Positions 25,022 to 32,370 of a stretch of 52,270 nt of DNA are shown here, one piece after another. A model generated the notes under the pieces. It was not told the origin of the DNA and made no database searches. It saw only the letters and a list, made by a program, of their open reading frames with translations. This DNA is from Ruminococcus sp. GTDB taxonomy: Bacteria > Bacillota_A > Clostridia > Oscillospirales > Ruminococcaceae. The translations under genes and the position numbers were made by a program. The stretch spans positions 1 to 52,270 of the forward strand of contig NZ_JAIKXF010000038.1 of the NCBI RefSeq assembly GCF_024684275.1. Direction: 5' to 3'. Each line of letters starts with the position of its first letter. The first letter of the stretch is position 1.

Positions 25022-26011
25022 TCAGAGCATAGAAGCTCTGAGCTCTTCTCCGCTGAGCTTTGAAAGGTATGCAGGAGCAATATCAAATGCTGTCTTGCAG
25101 CCTGTAGCGCCTTCAGCCTTGAGTCTTGCAAGGGCTCTTGCATAGCAGATAAGTACGCTTGCTGTGAACTCAGGATTGGACTCAAGCTTGAGTGAGTACT
25201 CTATCATCTGATGAGTCTTTTCACCGTCACCTGTGAGACCGCTTCTCATTACGAAGCCGCCGTGAGGCATCTTGTTGTGCTTAGCGTTGAATTCATCTTC
25301 ACTGATGAAGTTTACAGTTGTATCGTACTCATCGAAGTAGTTCTTCATTGTTTTGATCTCGTTCTCGATCTTAGCGAGATCAGCGCCCTCCTCGGGAACT
25401 ATCCAGCACTCTCTCTTGTGCTTCTGGCGTGTTGTGAGCTCAGGCTGGCTGCCGCTGCGGACAGCGTCCATAGCAGCATCTATCGGGATAGTGTACTGAA
25501 TGCCCTTCTTAACGCCCTCAACGCGGCGGATAGCGTCGGAATGTCCCTGACTTACGCCCTTGCCCCAGAATGTATAGCTCTTGCCGTTGGGGAGTATCGA
25601 CTCAGCATAAAGTCTGTTAAGTGAGAAAAGGCCAGGATCCCAGCCAAGTGAGATGAAAGCGAGGTGACCGCTCTCTTTAGCTGCCTTGTCAACGTTTGCG
25701 AAGTGCTCGGGGATACGTGCGTGTGTATCGAAGCTGTCGATAACGTTAAAGAGCTTAGCCATTTCGGGAGTCTGCTTAGGAAGATCAGTAGCGCTTCCGC
25801 CGCAGATTATCATTACGTCAATATCTTTAGCCATTTTCTCGGCGTCAGCGATGCTGTATACCTTAGCACCTGCTGTGAGCGGCTTAACTGTTGATGGATC
25901 ACGGCGTGTGAAAATGCCTGCAAGCTCCATGTCGTCGTTCTGTCTGATCGCAAGCTCAACGCCTCTGCCGAGGTTGCCGTAGCCTGAGATACCGATTCTA
26001 ATTTTTTCCAT
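25022..26011 (-). CDS. ddh: meso-Diaminopimelate dehydrogenase
   Basis: NADPH-dependent enzyme that makes meso-DAP in one step from tetrahydrodipicolinate and ammonia, for lysine and peptidoglycan. The protein is 329 aa, the family length. It has the N-terminal Rossmann motif GISGYGNLGRG, CGGSATDLP (about residue 70) and SLGWDPGLFSLNRL (about 145). The C-terminal half has MPHGGFVMRSG and the SLKLESNPEFTASVL dimer segment. RBS AAGGAGG lies before ATG. It is monocistronic with its own promoter and terminator. Confidence 0.96.
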   Translation of the reverse strand: MEKIRIGISGYGNLGRGVELAIRQNDDMELAGIFTRRDPSTVKPLTAGAKVYSIADAEKMAKDIDVMIICGGSATDLPKQTPEMAKLFNVIDSFDTHARIPEHFANVDKAAKESGHLAFISLGWDPGLFSLNRLYAESILPNGKSYTFWGKGVSQGHSDAIRRVEGVKKGIQYTIPIDAAMDAVRSGSQPELTTRQKHKRECWIVPEEGADLAKIENEIKTMKNYFDEYDTTVNFISEDEFNAKHNKMPHGGFVMRSGLTGDGEKTHQMIEYSLKLESNPEFTASVLICYARALARLKAEGATGCKTAFDIAPAYLSKLSGEELRASML

Positions 26012-26066
26012 GTGGAAATACCTCCTTTATAATTACTGTGCTCGCCATTGAACACAGCTTAATGAC

Positions 26067-26095
26067 ATTATAGCACCTTTTTTCATAGTTGTAAA
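26067..26095 (-). promoter_or_regulatory. SigA-type promoter for ddh
   Basis: Minus strand TTTACA (26090-26095), 17-nt spacer, TATAAT (26067-26072), about 55 nt upstream of the start codon. Confidence 0.75.
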
Positions 26096-26117
26096 GCATT
26101 AAATCAAAATTTAATGA

Positions 26118-26207
26118 TGTAGGGGCGAACATTGTTCGCCCGTGTTGTAGTTTGCGGGCGCACGATGTGCGCTCCTACAAGGAACGCCGAGGGCGGCGGT
26201 CCCTACA
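26118..26207. repeat. GTAGGGGCG-type palindromic repeat
   Basis: TGTAGGGGCG at the left and GCTCCTACA at 26171-26179, with the inner palindromes GGGCGAACATTGTTCGCCC and GGGCGCACGATGTGCGCTC. A partial second unit (GGGCGGCGGTCCCTACA) follows to 26207. It closely matches the copy at 17791-17864. Confidence 0.82.
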
Positions 26208-26240
26208 GATCAGTTTTTCTGTTCAAAAAATGAGCTCCAT

Positions 26241-26287
26241 ACTTTTTTGCCGCGATTGTTGCTATTTCCGAATTTTTATGATATAAT
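26241..26287 (+). promoter_or_regulatory. Promoter of trmB
   Basis: TTGCTA (26259-26264), 17-nt spacer, TATAAT (26282-26287). The 27 bp at 26241-26267 recur exactly upstream of the membrane protein gene at 17.9 kb. Confidence 0.75.
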
Positions 26288-26316
26288 ATTTGTCAGTACG
26301 ATTTCGGAGGTAAACT

Positions 26317-26982
26317 ATGAGGATCAGACATAAACCCTGGGCAAAGCCCGAGCTTGAGGCTTGTCCATTTTATATACCCGAGCCTGCGCAGCAGAAAGGA
26401 CACTGGACGGAGCTCTTTTCTGAGCCTGAAAAGCCCCTGTATGTGGAGCTGGGCTGCGGAAAGGGCGGCTTTATATCACAGGCAGCTCCTGCACACCCTG
26501 AGGCTAATTTTATAGCTATGGACATCAAAAATGAAATGCTTGTCCTTGCAAAGCGCAAGCTTGAGGCAGCTTATGAGGAGAAGGGGATCTCTCCCGATAA
26601 TGTCCGCATAGCTATACAGAATATCGAGCGTCTTGAGCTTGCATGGGACGAAAATGACCGTGCAGACCGTATATACATCAATTTCTGCAATCCGTGGCCA
26701 AAGGCTAAGCACAAGAAGCGCCGCCTTACTCATACCCGTCAGCTTGTGAACTATAAGAAATTCCTCCGCGGCGAGCTGTGGTTCAAGACCGATGATGACG
26801 AGCTTTTTGAAGAGTCATTTGAGTATTTCGAGGAGGCAGGCTTCAGGATAAAGTACAAGACCTATGACCTGCACGGGGAAAGTCCATATGAGAATTTTGT
26901 GACTGAGCATGAGAAAATGTTCTCGGACGAGGGAAAAAAGATAAAATTTCTCATCGCAGAGCCTGTAAGGGAGGAAAAATAA
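26317..26982 (+). CDS. trmB: tRNA (guanine-N7-)-methyltransferase
   Basis: SAM-dependent enzyme that makes m7G46 in the tRNA variable loop. The protein is 221 aa, normal. SAM-binding VELGCGKGGFISQAA lies near residue 48 and FIAMDIKNEM follows. The family signature INFCNPWPKAKHKKRRLTHTRQL lies near residue 125 and DDDELFEESFEYF near 153. RBS GGAGG lies before ATG. It overlaps the next small gene by one nucleotide (TAATG). Confidence 0.96.
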   Translation: MRIRHKPWAKPELEACPFYIPEPAQQKGHWTELFSEPEKPLYVELGCGKGGFISQAAPAHPEANFIAMDIKNEMLVLAKRKLEAAYEEKGISPDNVRIAIQNIERLELAWDENDRADRIYINFCNPWPKAKHKKRRLTHTRQLVNYKKFLRGELWFKTDDDELFEESFEYFEEAGFRIKYKTYDLHGESPYENFVTEHEKMFSDEGKKIKFLIAEPVREEK

Positions 26983-27188
26983 TGGAATTTCAGAAGGATT
27001 TCGGCATTATCCATGTTGAGGGCGGTTCTATGAAGACCGCAGGAAAGGGCGACCTGTCCGTTACAGAGGACGTTCCTCAGAATATCCGCACAAAAATCGA
27101 TCCCGTGACTGTTGCAAAGACCGCTGCAAAGGCAGCTGCTCTTACGGGGCTTGTTCTGCTGAGACATAAGATGAAAAAGAAAAAATAA
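26982..27188 (+). CDS. Small protein, 68 aa, coupled to trmB
   Basis: Starts within the trmB stop (TAATG), so translation is probably by re-initiation; GAGG lies upstream inside trmB. A polar, Gly/Asp-containing N-terminal half (FGIIHVEGGSMKTAGKGDLSVTED) is followed by one Ala/Leu-rich hydrophobic segment (about residues 42-60) and a very basic end, RHKMKKKK. It could be a single-pass membrane or membrane-associated protein. I do not recognise it. Confidence 0.65.
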   Translation: MEFQKDFGIIHVEGGSMKTAGKGDLSVTEDVPQNIRTKIDPVTVAKTAAKAAALTGLVLLRHKMKKKK

Positions 27189-27202
27189 GCCTGTATGGAT
27201 AC

Positions 27203-27232
27203 AAAAAGTCCCCCGAAACAGCTTCGGGGGAC
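27203..27232 (-). terminator. Terminator of the 27.2-kb small gene
   Basis: A 10-bp stem (27208-27217 with 27223-27232). The T run follows on the minus strand only, so it ends the minus-strand gene at 27240. Confidence 0.82.
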
Positions 27233-27239
27233 TGATACT

Positions 27240-27455
27240 TTACGCTACGACCATCTTTTTCTTTCCCTTTTTGTTGCGGGGATACTCTTTGATACGGCTG
27301 ATATAGTCTGAGTTGACTGCCTCTTTGTTGCCGTATTTGTCCTCTACCTCGATCCAGTTGTCCTCGATCCTGGTAACAGTACCTGTTACGCCTGATGAGG
27401 AATGGGTGTAGATTATTACTTCTTTGCCGATATAGTTTTTGATAAGCTCATTCAT
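27240..27455 (-). CDS. Small Sm-like/beta-barrel protein, possible longer membrane-anchored form to 27587
   Basis: The 71-aa form begins MNELIKNYIGKEVIIYTHSS after AAGGAG (about 9 nt spacing). It reads like a small strand-rich barrel (TGTVTRIEDNWIEVED, then a basic tail), as in Sm-like or DUF6897-type proteins; function unknown. The same frame stays open to an ATG at 27587 with its own AAGGAGG 6 nt upstream. That would give a 115-aa protein with an N-terminal hydrophobic helix (CFLWFMIFMILFVIP) and a basic stretch. Both starts are well supported, so two products are possible. Confidence 0.72.
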   Translation of the reverse strand: MNELIKNYIGKEVIIYTHSSSGVTGTVTRIEDNWIEVEDKYGNKEAVNSDYISRIKEYPRNKKGKKKMVVA

Positions 27456-27691
27456 GGTGAAAACTCCTTTTTTTCTTTTTATGCGGTTCTTTCGTGCGAT
27501 CCTTGCCTGAAGATGTCTTGTTGCTCTCTGAGCAGGTATCACAAATAAAATCATAAATATCATAAACCATAAAAAACAGTTTTGCATCGGATACCTCCTT
27601 TTTATAAAATGGAAGTTTTTGTGTAATATACTTTAATATTATATCAGAAAAGATTTATTTTGTCAATTGATAATAATAATGATGAAATCAC

Positions 27692-27720
27692 TGGACAAGA
27701 GTTTATCAATGTGATATAAT
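27692..27720 (+). promoter_or_regulatory. Promoter of the pyr operon
   Basis: TGGACA (27692-27697), 17-nt spacer, TATAAT (27715-27720), just ahead of the PyrR attenuator. Confidence 0.75.
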
Positions 27721-27744
27721 ATTAACGTTGATTGATAACTACCC

Positions 27745-27856
27745 TTTAATTCGATCCCGTGAGGTCGGCAAGGCGCGTTCAAAAATACTGAAACTATAAC
27801 TATAACCATAGCTATAACTATAAGTATGCTCCCTGCCGCGGCGGGGGGCATTTTTT
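27745..27856 (+). promoter_or_regulatory. PyrR-binding attenuator of the pyr operon
   Basis: A PyrR anti-antiterminator-type loop at 27745-27774 contains ATCCCGTGAGGTCGGCAAGG, matching the conserved GAGG-type loop bound by PyrR-UMP. A GC-rich hairpin at 27827-27850 with six T residues is the terminator. Between them, 27790-27824 is built of tandem CTATAA/C hexamers. High UMP should favour PyrR binding and termination. The first gene is pyrR itself, the usual autoregulated layout. Confidence 0.85.
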
Positions 27857-27875
27857 GTTGAATGGAGTGCTGCCT

Positions 27876-28397
27876 ATGGAGCAGAAGCGCATAATAATGG
27901 ACGATAAGGCTATTGCCCGTGCTATCGCCCGTATCTCCTACGAGATAATCGAGAGGAACAAGGGCACGGAGGAACTCTGTGTAGTGGGTATCTTTTCAAG
28001 GGGAGTCCCCCTCGGAAAGCGTATCGCCGACAAGCTCTCAGAGCTTGAAAAGAATCAGGTGCCCTTCGGTGCGCTGGATATAACGCCATACCGTGATGAC
28101 AGCAAGCACGGCGGCGTTGCTGAAAAGACTGATATTCCCTTCGATATAACGGATAAGAATGTGGTCATCGTTGATGACGTTATCTTCACGGGAAGAAGCT
28201 CACGTGCTGCTATAGACGCTCTAATAAAGCGCGGCAGACCACGCTCGATACAGCTTGCGGTGCTTGTTGACCGCGGCCACAGAGAGCTCCCCATACGCCC
28301 CGATTATGTCGGTAAAAATCTCCCCACCTCTCACAGCGAGGTGGTAAAGGTCTCTGCTATGGAGATAGACGGCAGCGACGGAGTTGCAATATATTAA
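27876..28397 (+). CDS. pyrR: Bifunctional pyr operon regulator / uracil phosphoribosyltransferase PyrR
   Basis: 173-aa RNA-binding attenuator protein of the PRTase fold. The PRPP-binding motif VVIVDDVIFTGRSSRAA lies near residue 92 and GIFSRGVPLGKRIA near 38; the C-terminal HSEVVKVSAMEIDGSDGVAIY is typical of PyrR. The start at 27876 is set by GGAG 8 nt upstream; the in-frame start at 27855 is inside the terminator region. First gene of the operon and preceded by its target site. Confidence 0.96.
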   Translation: MEQKRIIMDDKAIARAIARISYEIIERNKGTEELCVVGIFSRGVPLGKRIADKLSELEKNQVPFGALDITPYRDDSKHGGVAEKTDIPFDITDKNVVIVDDVIFTGRSSRAAIDALIKRGRPRSIQLAVLVDRGHRELPIRPDYVGKNLPTSHSEVVKVSAMEIDGSDGVAIY

Positions 28398-28416
28398 TAA
28401 TGAAAGCGAGGTCAAT

Positions 28417-29685
28417 ATGTCATCTATCCTGATAAAGAATATCCGCGCAGTTGATACTGCTGTGGACATTACAACAGACGTACTCATAATGGACGGTATC
28501 ATCGCGCAGATCAGCGATGGGATAACTTGCTCCGCCGAGGAGACCATAGACGGAACAGGGCTTGTGCTCATGCCGTCACTGTTCGATATGCACGTACATC
28601 TCCGCGATCCGGGCTTCACCCATAAGGAGGACGTGCTCACAGGCTGCGGTGCGGCTCTTGCAGGCGGAGTTACAGGCGTTCTTGCAATGCCCAACACCAA
28701 GCCTCCATGCGATGATCCCGAGACTATACGATATATCATAGAAAAGGCAGAGGGCACGGGAGTCGATGTTTATCCCGTGGGCTGCATTACAGGCGGAATG
28801 AGCGGAAACGGTCTGTGTGACTACGAAGCTCTGAAAGCCGCAGGCTGCATATGCATCTCAGATGACGGACGTCCTGTTGAGAATGCAGAGAATATGCGAA
28901 AGGCGCTGGAGCTTTCCAACGAGAACGGGCTGCTGGTGGCTTCACACTGCGAGGACCTGAGCATTATAAACGGCGGTATCATGAACAAGGGCGAGACATC
29001 TGCAAAGCTTGGCGTCAAGGGTATGGACAGAGCTTCAGAGGACTATATCACCGCAAGAGAGATGATACTTGCTTCTTCAGTGAACGCAAGGATACATATA
29101 TGCCATGTTTCCACAGAGGGCAGCGCGGCTATGATACGCTTTGCAAAGTCAAGAGGAGTTAAGGTGACCTGCGAGACAGCACCTCACTACTTCATGCTGA
29201 CGGATAAGCTTCTGGAAAAGCGGGACGCTGACTACCGAATGAATCCGCCGCTGAGAACTCCCGAGGACGTCAGGGCTATCATCGAAGCCATAAAGGACGG
29301 CACTATCGACTGCATAATCACAGACCATGCTCCTCATGCAGCTGAGGAAAAGGCAGACTTCGAGAAGGCTCCCAACGGTGTTGTGGGACTGGAAACATCG
29401 CTGGCGGCAACTCTGACAGCCCTCTACCATACAGGTGAGATAGACCTGCATAAGGTAGTGGAGCTGATGTGCGTCAATCCCCGTAAGATACTGGGACTTG
29501 ATGTTCCGAGCATAAAGGTTGGCAGCACTGCCGATCTGGTAATAGCTGACATAAATAAAAAATGGACAGTTGAGCCTGAGAAGCTCCATTCCAAGTCACA
29601 TAATACCGTATTCAAGGGCATGGAGCTTACAGGAAAGCCTCTCGTTACCATATCTAAGGGCGAGATAAGATACAAAGAATCATAA
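28417..29685 (+). CDS. pyrC: Dihydroorotase
   Basis: 422-aa class I dihydroorotase, which cyclises carbamoyl aspartate to dihydroorotate. Zinc ligands DMHVHLRDPG near residue 55 are followed by HCED (about 170), HICHVS (about 222) and the catalytic DHAPH (about 295). It is the PyrC/CAD-type longer family, not the E. coli type. RBS GCGAGG before ATG 28417; the in-frame upstream frame begins inside the pyrR end. It follows pyrR by 19 nt. Confidence 0.96.
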   Translation: MSSILIKNIRAVDTAVDITTDVLIMDGIIAQISDGITCSAEETIDGTGLVLMPSLFDMHVHLRDPGFTHKEDVLTGCGAALAGGVTGVLAMPNTKPPCDDPETIRYIIEKAEGTGVDVYPVGCITGGMSGNGLCDYEALKAAGCICISDDGRPVENAENMRKALELSNENGLLVASHCEDLSIINGGIMNKGETSAKLGVKGMDRASEDYITAREMILASSVNARIHICHVSTEGSAAMIRFAKSRGVKVTCETAPHYFMLTDKLLEKRDADYRMNPPLRTPEDVRAIIEAIKDGTIDCIITDHAPHAAEEKADFEKAPNGVVGLETSLAATLTALYHTGEIDLHKVVELMCVNPRKILGLDVPSIKVGSTADLVIADINKKWTVEPEKLHSKSHNTVFKGMELTGKPLVTISKGEIRYKES

Positions 29686-29702
29686 TTACAGGAGGAAATG
29701 AA

Positions 29703-30629
29703 ATGTCATTTGACAGACTTATCGAAAGAATAATCGAACTTAAAAATCCTACGGTGGTAGGTCTCGATCCTAAGCTGGAGTACGTTCCCGAGTTCATTCA
29801 GCGCCGTTATCTTGACAGCGACGGCTGGACATTAAAGGCTGCCGCAAAGGCGATATTCGACTTCAATCAGGCTATCATCGACGAGATACATGATATAGTT
29901 CCTGCTATCAAGCCTCAGGCTGCTTACTATGAGATGTACGGCCATTACGGCATAAGAACTCTTGAAAAGACTATCCGCTATGCAAAGCTCAACGGTATGT
30001 TCGTTATGACTGACGGCAAGCGCAACGACATCGGTGCTACTATGGAGGCTTACACAAACGCTCACCTTGGTACTGTTACTATCGGCGGCAGCGATATAGA
30101 GCCATTCGGCGCTGACGCTCTTACTGTAAACGGCTATCTGGGCACAGACGGTATTGAGCCGCTTCTCAAGGTATGCCGCGAGCGTGACAAGGGTATCTAC
30201 GTTCTTGTCAAGACCTCTAACCCCTCATCAGGTGAGCTTCAGGACATGAAAATGGCTGACGGCAGAACTGTATATGAGTGCATGGGCGATATGTGCGAGA
30301 AGTGGGGAGAGGATACACGCGGAAAGTTCGGCTACTCCGCAGTAGGCGCAGTAGTTGGTGCTACATACCCCGAAATGCTCACAGAGCTGAGAAAGAGACT
30401 TCCCCACACCATGTTCCTTGTTCCCGGATACGGCGCACAGGGCGGCGGAGCAGAAGGCTTAAAGGGCGGCTTTGATGAGAACGGTCTCGGAGCTATCGTA
30501 AACTCCTCACGCGCAGTTATGTGTGCATACAAGAAGGAAGGCTGCGACGAGCACGAATTCGCAAAAGCTGCTCGCCGTGAAGTTATCCGCATGAGAGATG
30601 ATATCTGCCAGTACATTAACTTGAAGTGA
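29703..30629 (+). CDS. pyrF: Orotidine 5'-phosphate decarboxylase
   Basis: 308-aa OMP decarboxylase of the longer 'type 2' family, which converts OMP to UMP. The N-terminal VGLDPKLEYVPE and IKPQAAYYEMYG are present, and the catalytic MTDGKRNDIG motif carries the Lys/Asp pair. The C-terminal VPGYGAQGG phosphate-binding loop is present. RBS AGGAGG. It is 17 nt after pyrC. The other pyr enzymes (pyrB, pyrD, pyrE, pyrK) are not in the window. Confidence 0.96.
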   Translation: MSFDRLIERIIELKNPTVVGLDPKLEYVPEFIQRRYLDSDGWTLKAAAKAIFDFNQAIIDEIHDIVPAIKPQAAYYEMYGHYGIRTLEKTIRYAKLNGMFVMTDGKRNDIGATMEAYTNAHLGTVTIGGSDIEPFGADALTVNGYLGTDGIEPLLKVCRERDKGIYVLVKTSNPSSGELQDMKMADGRTVYECMGDMCEKWGEDTRGKFGYSAVGAVVGATYPEMLTELRKRLPHTMFLVPGYGAQGGGAEGLKGGFDENGLGAIVNSSRAVMCAYKKEGCDEHEFAKAARREVIRMRDDICQYINLK

Positions 30630-31073
30630 TTAGTGCTTAGAGCTAAGAACTAAGAGCTAAGAACTAAGAGAGGTGCAAAAATGGAAAACTACAAGAAGCT
30701 GATAGTTTGGCAGAAGTCAATGCTGCTTGTTAAAGAGACATACAGACTTTTGCGTTTCATGCCTAAATATGAGAATTATTCATTGTCGGATCAGATGCGG
30801 CGTTCTGTTGTATCAATACCTTCAAATATAGCTGAAGGTGCAGGGAGAAACTCATCAAAAGAATTTGCACATTTTCTTTCTATCGCTCGTGGTTCAAGAT
30901 ATGAGCTTGAAACACAATTACTTATATGTATTGAATTGAATTATCTTTCAGAGGAGCAATGTAAAGAAGTATTTGCTCTGATAAATGAAGTCGGTAAAAT
31001 TCTTAATGGCTTCATAAAAAAATTAAATCTCCAATAACTAAGGTCTTAGCTCTTAGATCTTAGTTCTTAGATC
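30630..31073. mobile_element. Inverted-repeat-bounded cassette carrying a four-helix-bundle gene
   Basis: The left arm (30643-30668) and right arm (31045-31070) are inverted copies of the same 26 bp built from CTAAGAAC/AGCTAAG words, matching at 24 of 26 positions when aligned by hand. The arms closely flank a single ORF (30681-31037). It sits between pyrF and carA in an otherwise tight operon, which suggests insertion. No transposase is present. Target-site duplication was not established. Confidence 0.6.
30681..31037 (+). CDS. Four-helix-bundle protein (23S rRNA intervening-sequence / S23 family)
   Basis: 118 aa, all helical, with the family signature MRRSVVSIPSNIAEGAGR near residue 45 and ELETQLLICIELNYLSEEQ near 80. 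These proteins are encoded within 23S rRNA intervening sequences and as free-standing genes, and they are related to Avd proteins of diversity-generating retroelements. Function unknown. RBS GAGAGG lies 8 nt before ATG. Its location is odd: an inverted-repeat cassette inside the pyr operon, away from any rRNA gene. Confidence 0.9.
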   Translation: MENYKKLIVWQKSMLLVKETYRLLRFMPKYENYSLSDQMRRSVVSIPSNIAEGAGRNSSKEFAHFLSIARGSRYELETQLLICIELNYLSEEQCKEVFALINEVGKILNGFIKKLNLQ

Positions 31074-31151
31074 TTTTTTATACAATGGCGTATGGAAAAG
31101 ATAATAAACATCAATAATACGACCTCTAAAATCTAAAGGGAGGAATTTACA

Positions 31152-32252
31152 ATGTCATTATTCAACATGGGCGAAAAAGCTTACCTCATGCTTGCCGACG
31201 GACAGGTGTTCGAGGGCAGAAGCTTTGGCGCAAAAGGCACGGTAATCGGTGAAGTAGTATTCACCACGGGAGTTACAGGCTATCAGGAAACTCTTACAGA
31301 CCCCAGCTACTACGGACAGATAGTCACACAGACCTTTCCACTTATCGGAAACTACGGTGTGAACTCTCAGGACAACGAGTCCGCCAAGTCCTACGTTTCG
31401 GGATATATCGTCAGGGAGTGGTGCAATGCACCCTCAAACTTCCGCTGTGAGGGCAATATCAATGACTTCCTGAAGGAGCATAACATCGTCGGCATCAACA
31501 ACATCGACACACGCCGCCTTACACGTACTATCCGTGAGGTGGGCGTTATGAACGGCGTTATCACTACCGAGGACGTTTACGCAAAGAAGGACGAGCTTCT
31601 CGAAAAGGTCCGCGCGTTCACAGTTAAGGACGCTGTAAAGGCTGTTACAAATACCGAGACTCTTACATACGAGCCAGAGGAAAAGAAGCTCCGCGTGGCG
31701 CTGTTCGATTTCGGCTACAAGCGCAATATCAGACAGGAGCTTTTAAAGCGCGGCTGTGAGGTAGTGGTTGTACCTGCGTACACCACAGCAGCAGAGATAA
31801 AAGAGCTTGCTCCCGACGGTATCATGTTCTCAAACGGCCCCGGAGACCCTGCCGAAAATGTTGAAATAATCGAAAATATCAAGGAGATACAGAAGCTTGG
31901 CATACCGATATTCGGTATATGCCTTGGCCATCAGCTCATGGCGCTTGCCAACGGCGGAAAGACCGAAAAGCTGAAATACGGTCACAGAGGTGCAAATCAG
32001 CCTGTTATCGACCTTGAAAGCGGTCTTACCTATGTTACCAGCCAGAATCACGGCTACGCAGTAGTAGGCGACAGCATTGATCCTTCCATTGGAAAAGTCT
32101 CACATATAAACGCTAATGACAAGACCTGCGAGGGCATACACTATACCTCAGTCAACGCAAGAACAGTTCAGTTTCACCCCGAAGCACACGGCGGTCCGCT
32201 GGACACAGCTTACTTGTTTGACGACTTCGTAAAAACAATGCAGAATGCATGA
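31152..32252 (+). CDS. carA: Carbamoyl-phosphate synthase small (glutaminase) subunit
   Basis: Hydrolyses glutamine and passes ammonia to CarB for carbamoyl phosphate, feeding pyrimidine and arginine synthesis. The protein is 366 aa. The N-terminal CPSase small-chain domain contains GYQETLTDPSYYGQIV. The class I glutamine amidotransferase domain has the nucleophile Cys257 in FGICLGHQ and the later H/E in QFHPEAHGG. RBS GGGAGG lies upstream of ATG. It is preceded by the repeat-bounded IVP gene and linked to carB. Confidence 0.96.
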   Translation: MSLFNMGEKAYLMLADGQVFEGRSFGAKGTVIGEVVFTTGVTGYQETLTDPSYYGQIVTQTFPLIGNYGVNSQDNESAKSYVSGYIVREWCNAPSNFRCEGNINDFLKEHNIVGINNIDTRRLTRTIREVGVMNGVITTEDVYAKKDELLEKVRAFTVKDAVKAVTNTETLTYEPEEKKLRVALFDFGYKRNIRQELLKRGCEVVVVPAYTTAAEIKELAPDGIMFSNGPGDPAENVEIIENIKEIQKLGIPIFGICLGHQLMALANGGKTEKLKYGHRGANQPVIDLESGLTYVTSQNHGYAVVGDSIDPSIGKVSHINANDKTCEGIHYTSVNARTVQFHPEAHGGPLDTAYLFDDFVKTMQNA

Positions 32253-32360
32253 TCCATAATTATATGTATCAGCTTCGCTGATATGATATTAAGATCGTCC
32301 GCTGAGCGGACACCGCAATTATGTATTATGAATTACGAATTATGAATTAAATAATCGGAG
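32253..32360. repeat. Small palindromic repeats between carA and carB
   Basis: Two perfect short hairpins, TATCAGCTTCGCTGATA (about 32267-32283) and GTCCGCTGAGCGGAC (about 32297-32311). They are followed by ATTATGAATTACGAATTATGAATTA-type direct repeats. No ORF. A CAGCT-type hairpin also occurs near 40508. Likely repetitive intergenic elements within the operon. Confidence 0.6.
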
Positions 32361-32370
32361 GTAAAGTGAA

